Shown piece by piece: positions 32,875 to 41,738 of a stretch of DNA of 64,000 nt (within the stretch, counting starts at the first letter, position 1; each line of letters opens with the position of its first letter). The stretch covers positions 62,001-126,000 of the forward strand of contig JAJZPR010000004.1 in assembly GCA_021847835.1 (NCBI GenBank), written 5' to 3'. The DNA comes from Pseudomonadota bacterium. Lineage in GTDB: Bacteria; Pseudomonadota; Gammaproteobacteria; Burkholderiales; Thiobacillaceae. Position numbers and translations under genes: made by a program. The notes under the pieces were generated by a model. The model was not told where the DNA came from and did not search any database. It saw only the letters and a program-made list of their open reading frames with translations.

Positions 32875-32945
32875 GTCTCATTCCTGGAGATTGGCGACGC
32901 CTTCCGGCTGCCTGCCCGCATCGCCCGGCCAGGCAACCGGGGTTT

Positions 32946-33359
32946 TCACGCAGTGGCGTAGGACGCTTTTTTCATGGCGGACGCCAGCGTGGCATAGGTT
33001 TCCACCCAGGCATCCTTCACTGCCGGGGTGAACTGCTCGCCCAGGCCCTTGCCCAGTGTCCAGATCAGCGCGCTGCCAACGGTGTCGTAATGCGCTTCCG
33101 TCACGCCGTAAGCGACATGGCGGCGTCCCATCTCCTCGACCGCCCCCAGAATGGGGGCGAGATTGTCCAGGCTATTGACGGCCGTGTTGATGATCGCCAT
33201 CAATTTGCGGCCCTGTTCAACCATGTCGCCCTTGAACATGCCGCGGAGGGAGGGGTCGAGCTCGAACAGTTGGCCATAGAACAACTGCGCCGCAGTGTCC
33301 TTGATCGGGAGAACCTGTTGCCAGCTGCTGCGTACCAGTGCAATCTTTTCGGGGGTCAT
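32946..33359 (-). CDS. Single-domain bacterial hemoglobin (globin)
   Basis: MTPEKIALVRSSWQQVLPIKDTAAQLFYGQLFELDPSLRGMFKGDMVEQGRKLM...RRHVAYGVTEAHYDTVGSALIWTL. Confidence 0.88.
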   Translation of the reverse strand: MTPEKIALVRSSWQQVLPIKDTAAQLFYGQLFELDPSLRGMFKGDMVEQGRKLMAIINTAVNSLDNLAPILGAVEEMGRRHVAYGVTEAHYDTVGSALIWTLGKGLGEQFTPAVKDAWVETYATLASAMKKASYATA

Positions 33360-33398
33360 GACAATTCCCTTTCTTGAATTAATCGGGTTTGATCCTGG

Positions 33399-34673
33399 CT
33401 AGGCCTTGATCTTGAAGCCGTCGGCATACTTGGCCGGATTCTTGCCGTCCCACACCACACCGTCGATCAGCTTGGACGTGCGCATGTCGGACTTGGGCAG
33501 CGGGGTCTTGGTCTGCGTGGCAGCCTCCTTGTAGAGCTTGATCTGGTTGACCTGTTTGGCCACGGCCAGATAGTCCGGGTGCTCCTTCAACAGGCCCCAG
33601 CGCTTGTGCTGGGTGAGGAACCACATGCCATCGGACAGGTAGGGGTAGCCCACCTTGCCGTCGTTGTAGAACTTCATGTAATTCGCGTCTTTCCACTTCT
33701 TGCCGTTGCCGTTGTCATACTGGCCCAGCATGCGATCCTCGATGGAGTCGAAGTCGGTATTGACGTAGGACTTGGCGGAGATGATCTTGGCCACTTCCGA
33801 ACGGTTCTTCATGTCGTCGATGTATTTCGACGCGTCGAGGATGGCCATGATCATGGCGCGCGCGGTGTTGGGGTATTTCTGCACGAATTCCAGGCTGGTA
33901 CCGAGCACCTTTTCCGGATGGTCCTGCCAGATTTCCTGGCTGGTGACGGCGGTGAAGCCGATGTTGTCGCGGATGGCGCGCGCGTTCCAGGGCTCGCCCA
34001 CGCAGTAGCCGTCCATGTTGTCCACGCGCATGTTGGCGATCATTTGCGGGGGCGGCACGGTGATGACCTTGGTCTGGGTGAAGGGATTCACGCCGTAGGC
34101 CGCCAGCCAGTAGTACAGCCACATGGCATGGGTGCCGGTGGGGAAAGTCTGGGCGAAGGTGTATTCGCGCGGCTCGGCCTGGATGAGTTTGGCGAGGCTG
34201 GCGCCGTCCACCGCGCCTTTGGCCTTGAGCTGGTTCGAAAGCGAAATGGCCTGGCCGTTGTTGTTGATCGAGGCCAGTACCGCCATGTCCTTCTTCGGTC
34301 CGCCGATGCCGAGCTGCACGCCGTAGATGAGGCCGTACAGCACGTGCGCGGCGTGCAGTTCGCCGTTCACCAATTTATCCCTGACAGCGGCCCACGAGGC
34401 TTCCTTGCTGGGCGTGATCCTGATGCCGTACTTCCGGTCGAAGCCCTTGACCGCGGCGATCACCACCGAGGCGCAGTCGGTCAGCGGAATGAAGCCGATC
34501 TTTACTTCCTTCAGTTCCGGCGCGTCCGAACCGGCCGCCCAGGCGGCGCTGCGTACGCCCGCCGGCACCATGTTCATGAGCGCGGCCGCAGCGGAAACGC
34601 CGGCGGCCTTCTTGATGAAAAGCCGGCGGGGATTGTTCGGTTCAAGAATGTCGTTCCCATCGTGGTCTGCCAT
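33399..34673 (-). CDS. nrtA: Nitrate ABC transporter substrate-binding protein (Tat-type leader)
   Basis: RRLFIKKAAGVSAAAALMNMVPAG leader; LKEVKIGFIPLTDCASVVIAAVKGFDRKYGI. Confidence 0.88.
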   Translation of the reverse strand: MADHDGNDILEPNNPRRLFIKKAAGVSAAAALMNMVPAGVRSAAWAAGSDAPELKEVKIGFIPLTDCASVVIAAVKGFDRKYGIRITPSKEASWAAVRDKLVNGELHAAHVLYGLIYGVQLGIGGPKKDMAVLASINNNGQAISLSNQLKAKGAVDGASLAKLIQAEPREYTFAQTFPTGTHAMWLYYWLAAYGVNPFTQTKVITVPPPQMIANMRVDNMDGYCVGEPWNARAIRDNIGFTAVTSQEIWQDHPEKVLGTSLEFVQKYPNTARAMIMAILDASKYIDDMKNRSEVAKIISAKSYVNTDFDSIEDRMLGQYDNGNGKKWKDANYMKFYNDGKVGYPYLSDGMWFLTQHKRWGLLKEHPDYLAVAKQVNQIKLYKEAATQTKTPLPKSDMRTSKLIDGVVWDGKNPAKYADGFKIKA

Positions 34674-34690
34674 TTCGTCGAGCTCCAAAA

Positions 34691-34724
34691 TAAAAAAGCG
34701 TCCGACCCTGCAGAGTCGAGACGC
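34691..34724 (-). terminator. Intrinsic terminator hairpin in the nrtA leader (candidate antitermination target)
   Basis: Minus strand GCGTC(T)CGAC-TCTGCAGG-GTCGGACGC followed by TTTTTT, upstream of nrtA start. Confidence 0.7.
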
Positions 34725-34763
34725 CGTTGTCAAAAAAACAGAAAGGAGAAATTAATGTTTGAG

Positions 34764-34781
34764 GGCCGCGCCAGTGCAGCC
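34764..34781 (-). promoter_or_regulatory. Candidate ANTAR-recognised hairpin
   Basis: Minus strand GGCUGC-ACUGGC-GCGGCC: 6-bp stem, hexaloop with A1 and G4. Confidence 0.45.
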
Positions 34782-34786
34782 TTCAA

Positions 34787-35523
34787 TCAAACATCAGCAA
34801 TGCCTGTGCCAGCTCCTTGAAGCCTTGAAAAACAAGGGGCTGCGAGCGGCTCTCGGCTATCCGGATGGAGAAACTTGTGCGCTGGCGGTGCATGCCAGTC
34901 AGGCCATGCACCGTGGCGGTGCCTTGACTTGCATCCAGTCAGAGGGGGGGGGCAGGCCTTGCCCGAGGATCGGGGTTGCAGGAGGTCGATCCTGAACTCG
35001 CTTTCATAGGGCGGCACATTGCATTCGATGATGTCGGTCGGCGCCACGTCCAGACGCACGCCCACGATGTCGGTGCGCACCGGTAGCTTGGCCGCGCCGC
35101 GGTCCACCAGCACCACGGTGCGCATTTCCGCCGGCTGCTTCCTGGCCAGGTATTCCACCGCGCGCAGCATGGAATGGCCGCGATACATGACGTCGTCCAC
35201 CACCAGCACCGTGTGGCCTTCCAGGTCGAGGGCGGCATGCGTGGCATTCTCGGTCAGTCTGGTTTCGGGGTAGAGCAGGGTGAGGTCGTCGGCATAGCGC
35301 TGGATCTTCAAGTCCAGTCGCAGGCAGTCGCGCAGGCCGTACATGCCGGAGAGACATTCATGCAGGCGGTCCGCCAGCGGCGCCCCGCGCCTCAGCACGC
35401 CGACGATGGCCACCCGGGCGCGGCCGACCAGAAAGCCGGCTGCCTGGTGCGCCATCCCGGTGACGATGGCGTCGAGCTGCTCGGTCGAGTAAAGGCAAGT
35501 CCGGTTGCCTGGAGGTTTATCCA
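34787..35523 (-). CDS. PyrR-like phosphoribosyltransferase; 3' end uncertain
   Basis: HTVLVVDDVMYRGHSMLRAVEYLARKQPAEMRTVVLVDRG; C-terminal tail after a 9-G tract looks non-native. Confidence 0.7.
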
Positions 35524-35729
35524 TGCGTGCGTGTTTTTTGCAGGTAAGCGAACAGAACCATAACCCCAATACTACAAGTGTTTCCCGATCAATTCTCCTA
35601 TCAACACGATACCTGGTGTGCTACACAAAATACTTGTGGCCGTCAGGCTGTGGTCCGCGCCAACCGGCTGCATCGGGGACGCTTCGAGGCGTCGCACCTG
35701 CATCGCGTAACAACATGAAGAGGAGCAGA

Positions 35730-36095
35730 ATGATGAACATATCGTTATATGAGCGCCTGGGCGGGGCGCAGGGGATTTCCAAAATAGTGGACGACGTCAT
35801 CGACGCCCATTTGAACAACCCGGTGGTCAGCACCCGGTTTCGAAACGTCAAGGATCTCGAGCATGCCAAGGCAATGGCGCGCGATTTTTTCGCAGCCGGT
35901 TCGGGCGGTCCCGAGAAGTATTCCGGAAAGGACATGCGCACGGCGCACACGGGCATGAACATCAGCGAGCAGGAATACCTGGCCGTCATGGATGACATCA
36001 TGGGCGCACTCAACAAGCACAATATAGACGAGACGACCCAAAAGGACGTGCTCGCCATTCTCTATTCGCTCAAGGGTGAGATTATCCGGGTTTGA
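35730..36095 (+). CDS. Truncated hemoglobin, group 1
   Basis: MNISLYERLGGAQGISKIVDDVIDAHLNNPVVSTRF...HTGMNISEQEYLAVMDDI. Confidence 0.88.
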   Translation: MMNISLYERLGGAQGISKIVDDVIDAHLNNPVVSTRFRNVKDLEHAKAMARDFFAAGSGGPEKYSGKDMRTAHTGMNISEQEYLAVMDDIMGALNKHNIDETTQKDVLAILYSLKGEIIRV

Positions 36096-36114
36096 TGCCT
36101 TTAGTGCGTGCTGT

Positions 36115-36594
36115 TTACAGCCAGAAACGCGTATCGCGTGACAGGAACTCCTCGGCGTGCAGGTAGTGCGAGCCGTCGCAGGAAAAATTCAGCCCGACCA
36201 GGCCATTCACAACATTGAGCGAGCCGGCGCGCAGATAGATGTTTTCATCCATCTGGCGCAGTTCCTTGAGCCTTTCCAGCACCGGGCGGATGCGCTCGGG
36301 CGGGACGCAGGCTTCGCCAGGGTAGGCTGATTCGGGATAGGCCGGGAAGGTTTCCGGCGCAAGGATTTCGTCCAGCACGTGCACGCGATAGCGCATGGGA
36401 TCGGCGGCCGTCCACAGCGTGGCGCGGCTGCTGGAGAAATGCAGCTTGGCATGGAAGATGCCGCGTTCGCGCATCAGCATATCGACGATATCGAGCACGC
36501 TGTCGATGCTCCTGTCCATGTCGGACTCCGCCCGGCACTGGTTGAACAGGCCCTGGCGGATGGCGGGGTCGCCCCTGAGCTGCAGCCAGGTCAT
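36115..36594 (-). CDS. Hypothetical protein associated with NasT
   Basis: ORF overlaps nasT stop by 4 nt, implying co-expression. Confidence 0.6.
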   Translation of the reverse strand: MTWLQLRGDPAIRQGLFNQCRAESDMDRSIDSVLDIVDMLMRERGIFHAKLHFSSSRATLWTAADPMRYRVHVLDEILAPETFPAYPESAYPGEACVPPERIRPVLERLKELRQMDENIYLRAGSLNVVNGLVGLNFSCDGSHYLHAEEFLSRDTRFWL

Positions 36595-37199
36595 GCGATT
36601 CCCTTCGTGCCCAAATTTTTCAGCAGCCTGCGCGCGGCGCCGGCCATGCTGATGCCGGAATCCATGGCCTGCTTGCGCAGCAGCCGGTACGCTTCCTCTT
36701 CGCTCAGGCCCTGCTTGATGAGTTGCCGCTTGGCCAGATCGACGGCTTCCTTGTCCTCCAGGGCGGTCTTGGTCTGCGAGAGTTCCTGCGCTATCTCGTT
36801 CTGCACTTCGTAGCGGGTGATGGCAGCTTCCAGGATGGGGCGCACGCGCTCGGCGGAGAGTCCGGAAACGACATAGGCGGCGACGCCGGCGCGCACGGCC
36901 TGGCGCAGCTTTTCAGTATCCTTGTCCTCGGTGAACATCACCACCGGGCGCGGACAGACCTGCGAATAGAGACAGACGTGCTCGAGAGTGTCACGACTGG
37001 GAGATTCGGTGTCGATCATGATGACGTCGGGCGCCTCGCGCACGATGGCCTCCTCCATTTCCATCAGCGAACCCGAGAAATGCACCACCTCGCAATCCGC
37101 ATCGCGCAGGGATTGCGTCACCCATTCCAGGCGATGGGTGGCGTCCTTGAGCAGCATGACCTTGAGAGGGGGCTGGGAGGTGGTTGTCTTGTTGCTCAT
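36591..37199 (-). CDS. nasT: ANTAR-domain response regulator, NasT type
   Basis: Degenerate REC followed by ALEDKEAVDLAKRQLIKQGLSEEEAYRLLRKQAMDSGISMAGAARRLL. Confidence 0.85.
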   Translation of the reverse strand: MSNKTTTSQPPLKVMLLKDATHRLEWVTQSLRDADCEVVHFSGSLMEMEEAIVREAPDVIMIDTESPSRDTLEHVCLYSQVCPRPVVMFTEDKDTEKLRQAVRAGVAAYVVSGLSAERVRPILEAAITRYEVQNEIAQELSQTKTALEDKEAVDLAKRQLIKQGLSEEEAYRLLRKQAMDSGISMAGAARRLLKNLGTKGIA

Positions 37200-37538
37200 T
37201 CGATTGCGTCTCTGCGATTTTCTGCCCCGCAAAAAGACGGCCCCGAAGGGCCGCTGGAGTTTCGGAGGAGACTGCCGAGCATGCCTGCATGAAAAACATG
37301 CCCGGTTTCGAATGAGCAACGGGCGTGCCAGTTTGTTTTCCCAGCAATATCAGCAGGTTGCTGGTTTTGGGTGAAGCGCGGCATGCACGCGCAAGGTGCG
37401 CGATGCGCGATCTTGAGGCGCGAACCCAGTGGATCCTCGCCCATCAGTCACGGCGTCGTGGCGGCTTGGGTAGAGGAGGAATTGAGCTGGGTGGCTGATA
37501 TACTTTTTGTAGGCGGCAAACTTAGCCTGGAAACTGGG

Positions 37539-37856
37539 ATGGGAAAACTACCAAGCTCGGGTCGTGCGGTTGTCGATATTGCGAAGCTGCGAGATTATTG
37601 CCTTAATCCGAATCATCCGGAGGGGAGGCACAAGGCAAGAGTGTTCCTTGCGGCTCTGGGCATCAGGCAAAAAGATGCGGAATGGCTGGCAGAGCAGATA
37701 CGGCAGAAACTGCCGACCGTTGATTTTGCAACTTGCGAGATCACTCCTTTTGGCGAGCGTTATGATGTCGATATGGTGATAAGCAATGGGAAAAGGAGGC
37801 GGTTGTCCGTACCGGTTGGGTTGTCCGGAAAAGCGATGGAGTGCCACGCCTTGTAA
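37539..37856 (+). CDS. DUF6883-like protein
   Basis: MGKLPSSGRAVVDIAKLRDYCLNPNHPEGRHKARVFLAALGIRQKDAEWLAEQIRQ. Confidence 0.65.
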   Translation: MGKLPSSGRAVVDIAKLRDYCLNPNHPEGRHKARVFLAALGIRQKDAEWLAEQIRQKLPTVDFATCEITPFGERYDVDMVISNGKRRRLSVPVGLSGKAMECHAL

Positions 37857-37876
37857 CCTGTTTTGTGAGGTGAAAA

Positions 37877-38089
37877 ATGAAACTGCTTGATACGGTCGCG
37901 CTGATTCATGACCTTGAAGAACCGAGGCTGCCGGCTGGGGCGGTTGGTGTATTGGTGGAAGAATGGGAGCCCGGTGTTTACGAGGTTGAGTTTTCGGACC
38001 TCGAAGGCCGGACATACGCGCGGGTAGCACTGCGTAAATCGGACCTTCTTCCGCTGCATCATGCAAAGCCGGAACTGAGGGCCGCATAG
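37877..38089 (+). CDS. DUF4926-like protein
   Basis: MKLLDTVALIHDLEEPRLPAGAVGVLVEEWEPGVYEVEFSDLEGRTYARVALRKSDLLPL. Confidence 0.75.
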   Translation: MKLLDTVALIHDLEEPRLPAGAVGVLVEEWEPGVYEVEFSDLEGRTYARVALRKSDLLPLHHAKPELRAA

Positions 38090-38103
38090 TTGGCGTTGCA
38101 CTA

Positions 38104-38133
38104 AAAAAGCCCCGACGCGACGGGGCTTTTTCT
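38104..38133 (+). terminator. Rho-independent terminator
   Basis: AAAAAAGCCCCGACGCGACGGGGCTTTTT. Confidence 0.85.
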
Positions 38134-38418
38134 TGCTCCGCAGTTTTGCCTCAACCCTTATGTTTGGGATGAATCAAAAATCAGACAATTCTGCCCGCAA
38201 TAATTGCTGGATATTGGGTGTAGGAATTGGAATAGGGTGGCTGATGGGATTGCTCGCAGCGGCGCCTCCCCCGTTGCTCGTCCCTCGCAGCGCTCGGTAC
38301 CAGCCTGCGGCTGTCCGTCGCAAGCATGCTTGCTCCGCGAACCCGGGCGGGTTCTCGCCCATCAGCCACGGCATGCGTGGTTGTTTATGTTTATGCAGGG
38401 AAATGGAGGAATAAGGAG

Positions 38419-38464
38419 TGGGGTGGCTGATGGGACTCGAACCCACGACAACAGGAATCACAAT
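38419..38464. repeat. attL-type direct repeat (46 bp)
   Basis: Identical to 56738-56783: TGGGGTGGCTGATGGGACTCGAACCCACGACAACAGGAATCACAAT. Confidence 0.93.
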
Positions 38465-38561
38465 GCGAAAATTCACAGGCCCACAAACCAAGCATTGGCG
38501 AGGCTTGGCGAGCAATATGGTATGATTTTTTGCACCGACGGGGACAAAACGGGGACACCTC

Positions 38562-39632
38562 ATGGCAACTTTTCACCAACGCGAAAGCGGACGCTGGCAA
38601 GCGAAGGTGCGCCGGGATGGCGGCGTGCAGAGCAGGACATTTGCAAAAAAAGTTGATGCGGAAGCGTGGGCACGGAAAGTCGAGTCTGAGCTTGAGCGCG
38701 GCGTCTGGCGCGACACAATCGAAGCTGAGCGCACTACGCTAGGCGAGGCGCTAGAACGGTACGAGCGGGAAGTCACGCCACGGAAAAAAGGAGCCGTACA
38801 GGAGTCCTACAAAATCGGAGCACTTCGCCGGTTGCCTCTTGCGAAGATGACACTGGCTAGAATCCGGGGGGCGGACATCGCGGCATTTCGCGACTCCGAG
38901 CTTGAGCGCCTGGCTCCGTCGAGCGTCGCGAAATACCTCGCGCTGCTGTCGCATCTGTTTGAGGTCGCACGGAAAGAGTGGGGCGTCGAAGTCGATAACC
39001 CGGTTCGAAAGATCAGCAAACCGAAAGTCAACAATGCCCGCTCACGGCGGCTTGGCCCCGACGAGATGCGCTACCTGCTCGCCGCCTTGGACGAGCCTGG
39101 TTGTTCAGTGAAAACGAAAGCGGGCGACAGGCGTAACGAATGGACGCCGTTGGTGGTTCGTTGGGCCATCGAGACGGCAATGCGCCGGGGCGAGATTTTG
39201 GCGCTCGAATGGCGGCACGTCGATCTTGAAAAACGAACCGCGCATCTGCCGGACACAAAAAACGGTACATCTCGGACCGTGCCGCTGTCGAGTGCGGCGG
39301 TCGCCCTGATCAAACCCGGCGGCAATGTGCAGCGGCTGAGAAAAGGGCGGGTTTTCCCAACCACTGCATCCGCGCTGAAGCAATCGTTTACCCGCGCCGT
39401 CAGCCGAGCGCGGCGGAATTACGAAGCCGATTGCGAAGCGCAAGGCAGAGAGCCGGCCCACGGATTCCTGGAAGATTTGCATTTCCACGACCTTCGCCAC
39501 GAAGCGACAAGCCGCCTCGCCGAGCGCCTGCAGCTCCACGAGCTGATGCGCGTCACCGGGCACAAAGACACGCGCATGCTCGCGCGGTACTACCACCCAC
39601 GAGCCGAAGACTTGGCCCTCAAGCTCGGTTAG
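38562..39632 (+). CDS. Tyrosine-type site-specific integrase
   Basis: AIETAMRRGEILALEWRHVDLEKRTAHLPDTKNGTSRTVPLS...FHDLRHEATSRLAERL...MRVTGHKDTRMLARYYHP (R-HxxR-H-Y). Confidence 0.95.
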   Translation: MATFHQRESGRWQAKVRRDGGVQSRTFAKKVDAEAWARKVESELERGVWRDTIEAERTTLGEALERYEREVTPRKKGAVQESYKIGALRRLPLAKMTLARIRGADIAAFRDSELERLAPSSVAKYLALLSHLFEVARKEWGVEVDNPVRKISKPKVNNARSRRLGPDEMRYLLAALDEPGCSVKTKAGDRRNEWTPLVVRWAIETAMRRGEILALEWRHVDLEKRTAHLPDTKNGTSRTVPLSSAAVALIKPGGNVQRLRKGRVFPTTASALKQSFTRAVSRARRNYEADCEAQGREPAHGFLEDLHFHDLRHEATSRLAERLQLHELMRVTGHKDTRMLARYYHPRAEDLALKLG

Positions 39633-39770
39633 CGGCCACGGCTGCGCCCACCACCATCAACGCTCCAGGCCGCTGTCGCGCGGACGCGCCCTGTGCGGCG
39701 TCATCGGCCTGGTCTCTGTTTTTGTGCTCGGTAGGTTTTTCCCCACCAGCAAACCAGGCGAGTAAGTGGT

Positions 39771-40058
39771 TTAACCCAAACCGGAGGCATTCAGCCTCCC
39801 GACAATCCGCGCGGCGAGCATCACGCCGTCGGCCGCCGCCGCCGGCCCTTCAAGCGCCCGACCAGCCAGCCACGCCAACACGATTTCAGCCCGGCACTCC
39901 GGCCGAGCCGCGAGCGCACGCGACAAGTCGCCGCCGCATCGTGCAAGCTCGTCACCACCCAGGGCGAAAACGTCGTCCGAGTACGAAAACGGCCTTCGAC
40001 CCTCTTCGATCTCGTGTTCAGTAAGCCACGCGGCGGGGTCGATCCCTTCTCTATTCAT
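39771..40058 (-). CDS. Hypothetical element protein
   Basis: MNREGIDPAAWLTEHEIEEGRRPFSYSDDVFALGGDELARCGGDLS. Confidence 0.5.
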   Translation of the reverse strand: MNREGIDPAAWLTEHEIEEGRRPFSYSDDVFALGGDELARCGGDLSRALAARPECRAEIVLAWLAGRALEGPAAAADGVMLAARIVGRLNASGLG

Positions 40059-40092
40059 GATTACGTTCTCCGGTAACGGAATAGCACGCAAA

Positions 40093-40122
40093 AGAAACCC
40101 CGGCACACGGCCGGGGTGCTGT
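40093..40122 (-). terminator. Terminator-like hairpin
   Basis: AAACCCCGGCACACGGCCGGGGTG. Confidence 0.5.
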
Positions 40123-40132
40123 CACTCGCGCG

Positions 40133-40450
40133 TTATTTCAGCCGGCCGATTTTCTTCAAGTGGGCGCCCGCACGCTCCGCTTCAGTGCATTGCTCGACCG
40201 GCAGCACGTTGCTCGTCGCGCATGCCGCAATGACGCTCATCAGCAGTTTTTCGCGGCCGTGCTGAATAAGATAAGTCTTCGAGAACGCATTGCACGGCGC
40301 CGGGTGAGCCGCGTCAAAAACGGATTTTTCGCCGGGGCAGGTCTTGTCGTGCAGGTCGAAGATATTGTCAGGCTCCGCGCTTTTCGACGCATGAGCGCCA
40401 CCAGCAAGCGCCAGCGCGGCGGCGGTGATGATGATGTGAGAGATTTTCAT
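40133..40450 (-). CDS. Exported hypothetical protein
   Basis: Signal peptide MKISHIIITAAALALAGGAHA; ACATSNVLPVEQC motif. Confidence 0.65.
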   Translation of the reverse strand: MKISHIIITAAALALAGGAHASKSAEPDNIFDLHDKTCPGEKSVFDAAHPAPCNAFSKTYLIQHGREKLLMSVIAACATSNVLPVEQCTEAERAGAHLKKIGRLK

Positions 40451-40493
40451 GTCAGTTCCTTTCGTTTGTGATGCCGCCAGCCGGCGGCTAAAC

Positions 40494-40513
40494 ACTTCAT
40501 CGAAAAGCGGAAG
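40494..40513 (-). promoter_or_regulatory. Element intergenic motif copy 1
   Basis: CTTCCGCTTTTCGATGAAGT (minus), next to hairpin GCCGCC-AGCC-GGCGGC. Confidence 0.7.
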
Positions 40514-40522
40514 CGCCGAAGC

Positions 40523-41017
40523 TCATTTACCGCTGCCGAAAAAGTGCATCGGCAGCTTGCCGACCGGCGGCGCTTCTTCTTGCGCCTTCCGGAAGGCCGC
40601 GTCTCGCTTTTCTTGATGCATGACCGCTTCGACCGCGCCGACCGCTTTTGCTGCAGCGTCACACTGAGCAAGCGGAACGTCGGTGCGCGTGCTGCACGCA
40701 TGCACGATGCGACGAGCAAGCTCGATGCGCTCTTCGCTCTCAACGAGATACAGCGTCGAGCAGCCGCCGCCGGCGCACTCGCCGAGGTCGCCGGCCGACA
40801 CCTGCGCGGCTTGCGTGGCCACTCGGGTTTCGTTTCCGGATGACTGAGAAGAGTAAACGTGCTTCACGGCGGCGACGGGCGCGGCGACCGCTGCTGCGAC
40901 GACACCGGCAGCGGCTACGCGTTTAGTGATGCCGAGCCATGAGATGGCTTCATGAGCGAATGTGAACCACTCGCGTGCCGCATTCGCGGCGGCCAAGATT
41001 CTGAAAAAAATGGGCAT
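40523..41017 (-). CDS. Membrane/exported hypothetical protein
   Basis: Hydrophobic segment AAAGVVAAAVAAPVAAV; ACSTRTDVPLAQC motif; C-terminus APPVGKLPMHFFGSGK. Confidence 0.6.
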   Translation of the reverse strand: MPIFFRILAAANAAREWFTFAHEAISWLGITKRVAAAGVVAAAVAAPVAAVKHVYSSQSSGNETRVATQAAQVSAGDLGECAGGGCSTLYLVESEERIELARRIVHACSTRTDVPLAQCDAAAKAVGAVEAVMHQEKRDAAFRKAQEEAPPVGKLPMHFFGSGK

Positions 41018-41050
41018 GTTGTGTGTTCCTTTGATTGATTTGGAGGGGGG

Positions 41051-41692
41051 TTACGCCGCCGCCGACCGCGCAGCCCGTCTCGCTTCCCGTTTTTCCTGGA
41101 ATTCAATCAATTTCGAAACGGCCAGCGACAGAAAGCTTTCATGCTCGGCGTAGTGCACTCGATACTTGCCAAGCCTGTCCGCCGCCCTCGCTACCTCGGC
41201 AATTTGAAAACGCCCAGGATCGGTTTCGAACTGGAGAACGGGATAAAATCCGGCGTCGAGAAATTCGTTGGTGATTTTCACCATCGCGACAAGCCCCTGG
41301 TGGCTTGAAACATCGACCGCCTCCAGGTCCGCTTCCAGCTTGCTTTTGTTGGCCTCGAACGCCTCTTTTGCTGAGTTGTTGACGCCCCACGCCTCCCGCA
41401 GTGCGCTCCCGCCCTTCATGTATTTCATGCGCACCGGGAAAAGTCCGTTGATGCTGCGCTTCACCAAGAAATACTCTGCACTTTTGCGGCCTTCGGTTTC
41501 CAGAAAAACAACATCCCCCGCCGAGACTTTGCCGATCTCAAACGCTCGCACACCGCCGCTGTACTGGCACCGTGACAAAACACGGCCGCAGGCTTCAAGC
41601 GCGGGCTTGTTCCCCGCACCTTCCTGGAATCCAGCCAGCTTTCCTGCCTTTTTGCCGTCTGCGGACTCGACCTTCAAAATGATTTTTCCCAT
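41051..41692 (-). CDS. Hypothetical element protein
   Basis: 213-aa ORF co-directional with neighbours, spaced to upstream motif copy 2. Confidence 0.55.
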   Translation of the reverse strand: MGKIILKVESADGKKAGKLAGFQEGAGNKPALEACGRVLSRCQYSGGVRAFEIGKVSAGDVVFLETEGRKSAEYFLVKRSINGLFPVRMKYMKGGSALREAWGVNNSAKEAFEANKSKLEADLEAVDVSSHQGLVAMVKITNEFLDAGFYPVLQFETDPGRFQIAEVARAADRLGKYRVHYAEHESFLSLAVSKLIEFQEKREARRAARSAAA

Positions 41693-41738
41693 GTTCCCAA
41701 TCCTTTCTTACTCATTAACCCCAACCAATGGGGGATGA

